From Acidimicrobiia bacterium (GTDB lineage: Bacteria; Actinomycetota; Acidimicrobiia; IMCC26256; JAENVU01), in contig JANYLF010000138.1 of assembly GCA_025357995.1 (NCBI GenBank), positions 1 to 14,646 on the forward strand: a DNA stretch of 14,646 nucleotides. Direction: 5' to 3'. Within the stretch, counting starts at the first letter, position 1, and the number at the start of each line of letters is the position of its first letter. Below the pieces are notes generated by a model. The model was not told the DNA's origin. It ran no database searches and worked only from the letters and a program-made list of their open reading frames with translations. Shown here piece by piece: positions 1 through 5,817 of this stretch. The position numbers and the translations under genes are program-made.

Positions 1-67
1 GACGCCCGTACGTCTGCATCACATGCTCGTGATCGAGCTTCCACAAGTCGTCGTAGTGCTGAGTCAT
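1..67 (-). CDS. argD: Acetylornithine aminotransferase, N-terminal fragment (cut by window edge)
   Basis: Only the first 22 codons lie in the window, beginning MTQHYDDLWK and ending in the M-Q-T-Y-G-R segment typical just before the first conserved block of ArgD-type class III aminotransferases. The full enzyme is a cytoplasmic PLP enzyme that converts N-acetylglutamate semialdehyde to N-acetylornithine, the step after ArgC. The ATG at 67-65 overlaps the argB TGA at 66-64 (ATGA), so the two are probably translationally coupled in one operon. The catalytic domain is outside the window, so the identity rests on the short N-terminus plus its position after argB. Another aminotransferase of the same class is a remote alternative. 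Confidence 0.85.
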   Translation of the reverse strand, partial: MTQHYDDLWKLDHEHVMQTYGR

Positions 68-963
68 GACGTTTCTCCCACTCTTGGCCCGGCGTCTCCG
101 CTCACCATGGTGCCGATGCCTTCACGGGTGAAGAACTCGAGAAGGAGTGCGTGCGGCACGCGCCCATCGAGGATGTGGGCTCGCGTGACGCCGTTGCGCA
201 GCGCACGCACACACGACACGAGCTTGGGGATCATGCCCGCGCTGGCCTTGCCGTCGGCGACGAGCGCATCGAGTCCGTCGGCATCGATCTGCGCGACCAA
301 CGAATCCTCGTCCGGAAAGTTGGCGTACACGCCGGCAACGTCGGTGAGATAAACGAGCTTCTCCGCGTGCAGCGCCTCGGCGATGGCGCCCGCGACCGCG
401 TCGGCATTCACGTTGTAGGCCTGGCCGGTTTCGTCCATCCCGATCGTGGCGATCACGGGAATGAACTCCTCGTTGAGGAGGCGATGCAGGATCGACGGGT
501 CGATCGCGGCGACGTCGCCCACGAAACCCAAGCGCTCGTCGCGCGGCGTGACCGCGATGAGGCCGGCGTCTTCGCCGGAGAGCCCCACCGCGTACGACCC
601 GTGTTGATTGAGCGACACCACGACGTCGCGGTTGACCTTGCCGACGAGCGCCATCCGCGCGATGTCGACGGTCTCGGCGTCGGTCACACGTTGGCCGTCG
701 ACGAACTCGGGCTCCTTGCCCAGGCGCCGCATGAGATCGGTGATCTGCGGACCGCCGCCGTGCACCACCACGGGGTTCATCCCGACGAGGCGCATGAGCA
801 CCACGTCCTGCGCGAAGTACTCCGCCAACTCGGCGCTTTCCATCGCGTGGCCGCCGTACTTGATGACGACGGTTTTGCCGCTGAAGTCGCGGATGTACGG
901 CAACGCCTCCGCCAGAACGTGAGCCTTCTCCCCCGCCAGCGCTCTCCGGGCGTCGGCGGTCAC
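64..963 (-). CDS. argB: Acetylglutamate kinase
   Basis: This is a 299-residue amino-acid kinase that phosphorylates N-acetylglutamate with ATP, the second step of arginine synthesis, in the cytoplasm. Visible family marks are K35 in V-I-K-Y-G-G-H, the H-G-G-G-P loop at 68-72, R92 in the Q-R-V-T segment, the Y-N-V-N-A-D-A block at 183-189, L-T-D at 206-208, and K247 in S-A-G-M-I-P-K-L. The roughly 25 residues ahead of the first strand resemble the N-terminal helix of hexameric, arginine-inhibited kinases. Feedback inhibition by arginine is therefore likely, but this is inferred. The start is a GTG at 963-961 overlapping the argJ TGA (GTGA), and the stop overlaps the argD ATG. Length and motifs are normal for the family. 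Confidence 0.98.
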   Translation of the reverse strand: MTADARRALAGEKAHVLAEALPYIRDFSGKTVVIKYGGHAMESAELAEYFAQDVVLMRLVGMNPVVVHGGGPQITDLMRRLGKEPEFVDGQRVTDAETVDIARMALVGKVNRDVVVSLNQHGSYAVGLSGEDAGLIAVTPRDERLGFVGDVAAIDPSILHRLLNEEFIPVIATIGMDETGQAYNVNADAVAGAIAEALHAEKLVYLTDVAGVYANFPDEDSLVAQIDADGLDALVADGKASAGMIPKLVSCVRALRNGVTRAHILDGRVPHALLLEFFTREGIGTMVSGDAGPRVGETS

Positions 964-2141
964 GAGGTTCCTCGGTTCTCGTCGATGTACGCGTGGGAGA
1001 GGTCGGTGAACAACATCGACGCGGTGTTCGTCCCGGCGTCGAGATCACACACCACCTCGATTTCGCCTCGCGCCATGATCGCCCGCAACGCGTCGGCGTC
1101 GGCGTCGGCATCGATGCCGTCACGACACGCGACCACACCGTCGTACGAGATCGTGACGCGTTCGGGATCGAAGAGCGCACCGCTCGCGCCCAGCTCGGAG
1201 AGGATGCGCCCCCAGTACGGATCTTCGCCATTGAAGGAACACTGCACGAGTTGCGAGCCGGCGACACCTCGCGCGGCGCGGCGAGCGTCGTCCAAACTGC
1301 GCGCGCCGCGCACGGTGAGCCGAACCAACTTGGTGGCACCTTCGGCGTCACGCGCCATCTGTTCGGCCAGCGATCCGCACACATCGGTCAGGGCGTCCGT
1401 GAGTGCATGCACTCCCGCCCGGTCGTCGATGGTCACGCCCGATGCCCCGCTCGCGAGCACCACCACCGTGTCGTTCGTGCTCATCGACCCGTCGACCAGA
1501 AGTTGGTTGAACGTGGCCGCGACCGCCCCAGCGAGCGCGGCCTGGAGTACGGCAGGCTCCACGTCGACGTCGGTCGTGAGTGCGGCAAGCATCGTGGCCA
1601 TCGCCGGCGAGAGCATCGCGGCACCCTTGGCCAGGCCACCCACGACTGCGGAGGTGGCTCCGACGGCCGCAGTCGCCTCCTTGCGGACCGTGTCGGTAGT
1701 GAGGATCGCGTCGGCCGCCGCAGTGCCGCCGTTGAGGTTCGCCGCGAGTGCCGGAATGCCGGTCTCCAATGCCGCCATCGGCATGAAGTACCCGATGAGA
1801 CCCGTGGAGCACACCAGCACGTCGGAGGTGGCCGCGCCGATCGCGTAGGCGGTGAGCTCGGCCATGCGGCGCGCGTCGGAACGACCTTGCTCGCCCGTGG
1901 CAGCATTCGCATTCCCCGACGACAGCACGACCGCCGCGGCACGACCGTCGGCCAGATGCTCACGGCTGACCAGCACCGGTCCGGCGCACGCCAGGTTGGT
2001 GGTGAACACCCCGGCCGCCGGCACCACGCGACCGTCGGCCGTCGCGACGATCGCGAGGTCCGGGACACCGTCCGGTTTGATCCCACACGCCGCACCCCCG
2101 GCCACAAAACCCTGCGCCGCCAGCACTCCCGCCTCGCTCAC
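960..2141 (-). CDS. argJ: Bifunctional glutamate N-acetyltransferase / ornithine acetyltransferase
   Basis: This is a 393-residue ArgJ. It transfers the acetyl group from N-acetylornithine to glutamate and, in bifunctional members, also uses acetyl-CoA. The precursor cleaves itself before a conserved threonine to give alpha and beta chains. The cleavage block is clear: K-G-A-A-M-L at 172-177 followed by M-A-T-M-L at 181-185, making T183 the likely nucleophile and new N-terminus. The S-T-N-D-T-V block (221-226) and the C-terminal D-L-S-H-A-Y-I-D-E-N are also typical. The frame stays open far upstream, but similarity begins at GTG 2141-2139, which overlaps the argC TGA (GTGA); I chose that start. 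K-G-A-A replaces the commoner K-G-S-G. A hexanucleotide repeat near the 3' end encodes an Asp-Ala run. Confidence 0.97.
   Translation of the reverse strand: MSEAGVLAAQGFVAGGAACGIKPDGVPDLAIVATADGRVVPAAGVFTTNLACAGPVLVSREHLADGRAAAVVLSSGNANAATGEQGRSDARRMAELTAYAIGAATSDVLVCSTGLIGYFMPMAALETGIPALAANLNGGTAAADAILTTDTVRKEATAAVGATSAVVGGLAKGAAMLSPAMATMLAALTTDVDVEPAVLQAALAGAVAATFNQLLVDGSMSTNDTVVVLASGASGVTIDDRAGVHALTDALTDVCGSLAEQMARDAEGATKLVRLTVRGARSLDDARRAARGVAGSQLVQCSFNGEDPYWGRILSELGASGALFDPERVTISYDGVVACRDGIDADADADALRAIMARGEIEVVCDLDAGTNTASMLFTDLSHAYIDENRGTS
1090..1113. repeat. Hexanucleotide tandem repeat inside argJ
   Basis: On the plus strand this is three perfect copies of GCGTCG followed by GCATCG. 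Read on the coding strand it encodes an Asp-Ala-Asp-Ala run near the C-terminus of ArgJ, in a surface-like segment just before the final conserved block. In-frame hexamer slippage could change the run length without breaking the gene. Confidence 0.7.
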
Positions 2142-3172
2142 GGCCACATCCCTACGGTGGGAAGGGCCGTGGTCTCGGCCAGGCCGAGCAGCAGGTTGGC
2201 GTTCTGCACGGCGCCGCCAGACGCGCCCTTCACCAAGTTGTCGAGAACGCCGAGCGCCAAGATCCGACCGGTGCGTTCGTCGAAACGCACGGTCACGAGA
2301 CACGTGTTGGCACCGGTCGCGGCCTTGGTGGGCGGCGGCTCGTCGACCACCACCACGAACGGCTCCGCCGCGTAATAGTCGCGATACATCGCGAGCAACG
2401 ACGCGCTCGACAACGCGGCCACGGTGGGTACTGCATGACACGTGGCCTGCATGCCCCGGACCATCGGCACGAGATGCGGCGTGAACAACGCGCTGACCGA
2501 TGCACCAGCCACGTGCGTGAGCGCCTGCTCGATCTCGGCGGTATGGCGATGGGTCAACAGGCTGTACGCACTCACGCTCTCGTCGGCCTCGGAAAAGTGG
2601 CTCGACACTTTGAGCCCGCGGCCCGCACCCGACAGGCCCGACATCGCGTCGACGACGACGTTGGGCTCCACCATTCCCGCCGCGAACAACGGAGCGAGCG
2701 CGAGCGATGCCGCAGTGGGATAGCAGCCCGGGACCGCGGCGTGCGTAGCCGCGGCGACGTCGTCGCGGTAGAGCTCGACCATCCCGTAGGCGAACTGGTC
2801 GATGAGCTGCGGCGCGGTGTGCTTCTCGCCGTACCACTGCGCGTAGACATCGGCGGGAAGACGGAAGTCGGCACCGAGGTCCACCACGTGGCCGACCTGG
2901 CCGAGCACGCTCGGGGCGAACGCCTGCGACGCGCCGTGGGGCATCGCAAGGAACACCACGTCGAGCCCCGCCATGGCCGCCGGATCCATCGACGCGTACT
3001 CCATGCCCGCGTACGCGGCGGCGAGCGACGGGTACAGCGCGCCGACGGCCGCGCCCGCGTTGCTGTCTGCGGTTATGTGTACGACGTCGATATCGGGGTG
3101 GGTCGAGAGGAGTCGCAGGAGCTCGGTTCCTGTGTACCCTGACCCCCCGACGACGGCAGCTTGATACGCCAT
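2138..3172 (-). CDS. argC: N-acetyl-gamma-glutamyl-phosphate reductase
   Basis: This 344-residue NADPH-dependent reductase makes N-acetylglutamate semialdehyde from the product of ArgB. The N-terminal Rossmann motif is G-G-S-G-Y-T-G (9-15). The active-site cysteine is C150 in P-G-C-Y-P-T, and the likely catalytic histidine is H210 in H-R-H-T-A-E-I-E-Q. The dimerisation-domain block D-N-L-V-K-G-A-S-G-G (311-320) is present. A TTG lies seven codons upstream in frame, but similarity starts at the ATG at 3172-3170, and a TATAGT box sits seven bases before it, so I chose the ATG as a probable leaderless start. It is the first gene of the argCJBD operon. I saw no convincing ArgR box in the 20-bp spacer. 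Confidence 0.97.
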   Translation of the reverse strand: MAYQAAVVGGSGYTGTELLRLLSTHPDIDVVHITADSNAGAAVGALYPSLAAAYAGMEYASMDPAAMAGLDVVFLAMPHGASQAFAPSVLGQVGHVVDLGADFRLPADVYAQWYGEKHTAPQLIDQFAYGMVELYRDDVAAATHAAVPGCYPTAASLALAPLFAAGMVEPNVVVDAMSGLSGAGRGLKVSSHFSEADESVSAYSLLTHRHTAEIEQALTHVAGASVSALFTPHLVPMVRGMQATCHAVPTVAALSSASLLAMYRDYYAAEPFVVVVDEPPPTKAATGANTCLVTVRFDERTGRILALGVLDNLVKGASGGAVQNANLLLGLAETTALPTVGMWP

Positions 3173-3178
3173 GACGCA

Positions 3179-3185
3179 TACTATA
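3179..3185. promoter_or_regulatory. Overlapping divergent -10 boxes for argC and the hotdog operon
   Basis: The 20-bp spacer between the two divergent start codons (3173-3192) holds TACTAT on the plus strand (3179-3184, eight bases before ATG 3193) and TATAGT on the minus strand (3185-3180, seven bases before ATG 3172). Both fit TAnnnT and both would place the transcript start at or beside the start codon. No good -35 box is visible on either strand. The two hexamers share five base pairs, so a sigma factor bound on one strand should exclude the other. Confidence 0.6.
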
Positions 3186-3192
3186 CAGCACA

Positions 3193-3624
3193 ATGAATAG
3201 TGGGGCGAGGATGTTCTCGGGTCTCACAACCGGGGACCGGTTCGGGCCTGTGGAATATGACGTTTCCACGACGGCTAACGACCGGTACTGGCGGGCTGCG
3301 GGGATCGAACATGCGGCGAGGCCGGCCGGACTCCTCTATCCACCGATGGCGGCGAACCTCACGATCCTGGCGCTCCAAACGGTGGCCCCGGCGCCGCTCC
3401 TCCACACCCACCAGACCCTCGTGAGCCACCGAGCGCTGGTCGCGCCGGCCACGCTCACCGTGACCGGTTCCGTGACGAATCGATTCACCAAGCGTGGTCG
3501 TGAATACCTCGAGGTCACCGCCGAGGTCGCGGCCGACGGCGCACCAGTGTGGACATCGATCGCCACCTTTATCGCGGCGGGCGCCGACCATGCCTCCGGC
3601 GCGCCATCGGGAGGCGCCGCGTGA
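3193..3624 (+). CDS. MaoC-like (FAS1-type dehydratase) single-hotdog protein, N-terminal-half type
   Basis: This 143-residue protein resembles the N-terminal hotdog of MaoC/FAS1-like acyl-CoA hydratases. Recognisable features are D-R-F-G-P-V-E-Y-D-V near residue 15, the Y-W-R-A-A-G-I-E-H helix, the proline-rich P-A-G-L-L-Y-P-P-M turn, H-T-H-Q-T-L-V followed by R-A-L-V-A-P (the usual substrate-groove strand), and R-F-T-K-R-G-R-E-Y. In such pairs the N-terminal hotdog usually shapes the acyl pocket and the second hotdog carries the catalytic histidine. The next gene overlaps by four bases (GTGA) and encodes a second hotdog, so the likely product is a two-subunit hydratase. The start is ATG 3193, eight bases after a TACTAT box; a second in-frame ATG at 3211 has no better support. 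The substrate is unknown. Confidence 0.8.
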   Translation: MNSGARMFSGLTTGDRFGPVEYDVSTTANDRYWRAAGIEHAARPAGLLYPPMAANLTILALQTVAPAPLLHTHQTLVSHRALVAPATLTVTGSVTNRFTKRGREYLEVTAEVAADGAPVWTSIATFIAAGADHASGAPSGGAA

Positions 3625-3986
3625 AGCGTTCACTCCATCTCACCGCGGAGTTACTGCGGTTGTACTCGCGCCGCGGCAATTTCCACTCGGACGCCGACGC
3701 GGCGGCCGACATCGGATACCAACGCCTGATCGCACAGGGCATGCAAGCGGCAGGTCCGGCGTACGGACTCCTGCTCGACGAGTGGGGCGAGTCGTTCCTT
3801 GCGTCCGGCACCGTCGAGTTCACGTTCGTCGGCATGGTGGTGGACGACGAGACCGTCGACGCCGATGTGACGTTCGACGCGCCGGACGACGTGCACGACC
3901 AGGCGACCTTCACCGTCACGTGCGGCACGCGCACCGCGGTCGTGGGCACCGCGACGCGCGGCGGTCCCGCCTCGGAGCTCGCATGA
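3621..3986 (+). CDS. MaoC-like single-hotdog protein, C-terminal (catalytic-half) type
   Basis: This 121-residue hotdog protein begins at GTG 3621, overlapping the previous TGA by four bases; the open frame upstream of that GTG has no similarity. Residues 14-24 read L-Y-S-R-R-G-N-F-H-S-D, followed by A-D-I-G-Y-Q-R-L-I-A-Q-G-M at 29-41. This matches the active-site helix and loop of MaoC hydratases, where a His (here probably H22, with D24 two residues on) acts on the acyl-CoA. It departs from the usual G-D-x-N-P-[LIV]-H: the asparagine (N20) is two residues before the histidine instead of three, and the preceding Asp is absent. The mid-region F-T-F-V-G-M-V-V-D-D-E-T-V fits the strand after the helix. 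It probably pairs with the preceding protein. Catalytic competence is inferred. Confidence 0.8.
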   Translation: MKRSLHLTAELLRLYSRRGNFHSDADAAADIGYQRLIAQGMQAAGPAYGLLLDEWGESFLASGTVEFTFVGMVVDDETVDADVTFDAPDDVHDQATFTVTCGTRTAVVGTATRGGPASELA

Positions 3987-4816
3987 CCGCAACTCCGCTC
4001 CCCCGCCATCCGTGGAACACCGAGTTCACCTGGACCGATCACGCCGGCCCGTTTCTTCGCGTCACACCGGCGCAGGCGCGTGCCTACGACGAGCAAGGGT
4101 TCTTCGTGCTGGAAGACGCGATCGACGCGCGCACCATCGCCGCGCTCACCGACGCGATCGAACCGTTCGACCGCAAGGTCATGGACTTTCTCGCGACCCG
4201 ACCCGACGGTCGATTCAGCATCGCGGGGACCGATACCGTCTCGATCGCGCTCCATCCGTCGGTGCGCAGCGATGTGTGCCGCGCGTTCTGCGCGTCGGAG
4301 TTGATGGCCGACCTCGGCCACGACCTCATCGGGCCCGACGTGCGCCTCTACTGGGATCAAGCCGTCTACAAGCGCCCGCAGGGCGTCGAACCGGTGCTGT
4401 GGCACCAGGACAACGGCTACACCTACATCGAACCGCAGGCCTACCTGACGGTCTGGGTCGCACTCACCGATGCGACGACCGACAACGGCGGTATCTCGGT
4501 CCTTCCGGGTATCCATCGCCACGGCACGGCCGCGCATCGCAATACGCCGATCGGTTTCGAGTGCTGCGTGGATCCGCCGGGCGCGGTCGCAGTGCCCGTG
4601 CGCGCAGGTTCCGCCGTCGTGTTCTCGTCACTCACCCCGCACGCCACCGGTCGCAACCTCACCGACGACATCCGGCGCGCGTACATCGTGCAATACGCGC
4701 CCGACGGCGCCGAGTGTCTCCGCGGCGATCCCGACGCCGGCGCCGCGGTCGGCCGCGACCGCCAGAACGACGCTCTGCGTCAATTCTCGGTGGTGATCGA
4801 CGGCGCGCGCGCCTGA
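3983..4816 (+). CDS. Phytanoyl-CoA dioxygenase (PhyH) family Fe(II)/2-oxoglutarate oxygenase
   Basis: This 277-residue protein has the complete facial triad of non-haem iron 2-oxoglutarate oxygenases: H141 and D143 in W-H-Q-D-N-G-Y, and H220 in L-T-P-H-A-T-G-R-N. R231 or R232 in I-R-R-A-Y is a candidate 2-oxoglutarate-binding arginine. The N-terminal E-Q-G-F-F-V-L-E-D segment is typical of PhyH. Members hydroxylate acyl-CoAs, natural products or other small molecules; the substrate here cannot be read from the sequence. ATG 3983 overlaps the previous TGA (ATGA), so it is the third gene of the hotdog operon. This makes an acyl-CoA or lipid-like substrate plausible but unproven. The last 37 bp overlap the 3' end of cydB on the other strand. 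Confidence 0.9.
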   Translation: MTATPLPRHPWNTEFTWTDHAGPFLRVTPAQARAYDEQGFFVLEDAIDARTIAALTDAIEPFDRKVMDFLATRPDGRFSIAGTDTVSIALHPSVRSDVCRAFCASELMADLGHDLIGPDVRLYWDQAVYKRPQGVEPVLWHQDNGYTYIEPQAYLTVWVALTDATTDNGGISVLPGIHRHGTAAHRNTPIGFECCVDPPGAVAVPVRAGSAVVFSSLTPHATGRNLTDDIRRAYIVQYAPDGAECLRGDPDAGAAVGRDRQNDALRQFSVVIDGARA

Positions 4817-5817
4817 CCGAGCTCCAGCGAGTTGCGCTGATCGAGCACGTACAGCAACCCCAGCGACGGCACGATGACCACGGCCGCGATCACGGTGACG
4901 ACCACCAACGCGATCAAGGTTCCGTCCGGTGCAGCACCGTGTTCGATCGTCATCGACGTCGGCAACAGATACGGCCACTGGGCGACTCCCCAACCCCACA
5001 CCACGGTCGCGACCGCGCCGACCGCGAACACGCGCGCCGGACGCACCGAGTCGCGAAGCAACAACGTGAGCGCGACAACGCCACACACCGTCGATGCGAT
5101 CACGAGCGGGAGCGCGCGATCGGTGAGATGACGATGGAGATGGACCGCGTCCTCCGCCATCACGAAGTAGCCGACGAGCGCGAGCACCCCCGCGGTGGTA
5201 GCGGCCCCGACGGCACGCCGACGGAAGTAACCAACGAGATCGGATTCACCCAGCCGGTGCGCATCGCACGCGAGGAACACCGCCGCGAGATACGCACACA
5301 CAGTGACCGCCAGAAGGCCGCCGACGATCGACGAGCCGTTGATCCAGGACGACCACGAGTCTCCCGCCTGCCCTCCCTTGGGCACTCGGCCCGAGACGAT
5401 GCCGCCCACCACGGCGCCAAGGCAGTACGGCACGATCACCGACGAGACCGCGAACGCCACCCCGAAGACACGCTGCTCGCTCACCTCGGGCACCACCTTG
5501 CGGAACGCGAACCCGGCGCCGCGCAAAACGATCCCGAGCGCGGCGATCGAAAGCGGGACGAACAGCGTGAGCATGATCGACGCGAACGTCTGCGCGAACG
5601 CGGTCCACAACACCACCAGCACGAAGATCAACCACACGTGGTTCGCTTCCCACACCGGGCCGATCGCGTGCTCGATCAACGCTCGCGGCCGTGCGCCTCG
5701 TTCCGCCCCGCCCGCGAACAGGTCCCAGAACCCCGCGCCGAAGTCGGCGCCGCCGAAGATCGCGTAGACCGTGATCGCGCCGAACAACACCACGGCAACG
5801 AGGTCCGCAAGATTCAT
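4780..5817 (-). CDS. cydB: Cytochrome bd quinol oxidase subunit II
   Basis: This 345-residue, very hydrophobic membrane protein has about eight transmembrane segments and is subunit II of the bd-type terminal oxidase, which reduces O2 to water with quinol. Family marks are the F-G-G-A-D-F-G-A-G-F-W near residues 21-31 (D25) and W-E-A-N-H-V-W-L-I at 56-64. The frame stays open far upstream, antiparallel to nothing recognisable, but the true start is ATG 5817-5815, which overlaps the cydA TGA (ATGA) and gives the normal N-terminus M-N-L-A-D-L-V. The 3' end runs 37 bp into the oxygenase gene on the opposite strand. No cydC/cydD assembly transporter genes lie in the window. Confidence 0.96.
   Translation of the reverse strand: MNLADLVAVVLFGAITVYAIFGGADFGAGFWDLFAGGAERGARPRALIEHAIGPVWEANHVWLIFVLVVLWTAFAQTFASIMLTLFVPLSIAALGIVLRGAGFAFRKVVPEVSEQRVFGVAFAVSSVIVPYCLGAVVGGIVSGRVPKGGQAGDSWSSWINGSSIVGGLLAVTVCAYLAAVFLACDAHRLGESDLVGYFRRRAVGAATTAGVLALVGYFVMAEDAVHLHRHLTDRALPLVIASTVCGVVALTLLLRDSVRPARVFAVGAVATVVWGWGVAQWPYLLPTSMTIEHGAAPDGTLIALVVVTVIAAVVIVPSLGLLYVLDQRNSLELGQARAPSITTEN

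Noticed and set aside
151..1848. A 565-codon open frame on the plus strand across argB and argJ
   Set aside because: It is an antisense shadow caused by G+C-rich third positions. Its product is low-complexity Arg/Ala/Ser-rich and resembles nothing, while the minus strand encodes clear ArgB and ArgJ.
3173..3200. ArgR operator upstream of argC
   Set aside because: The spacer is A+T-rich and partly symmetric, but no convincing ARG-box pair could be aligned. The symmetry is better explained by the two -10 boxes.
2142..3269. Upstream extension of the argJ frame through argC
   Set aside because: The translation is arginine-rich with no similarity, and argC occupies this region in another frame. 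The GTG at 2141 overlapping the argC stop is the natural start.
4802..4813. GGCGCGCGCGCC as a bidirectional terminator
   Set aside because: It is a simple alternating GC palindrome inside two coding regions, with no loop or T-tract.
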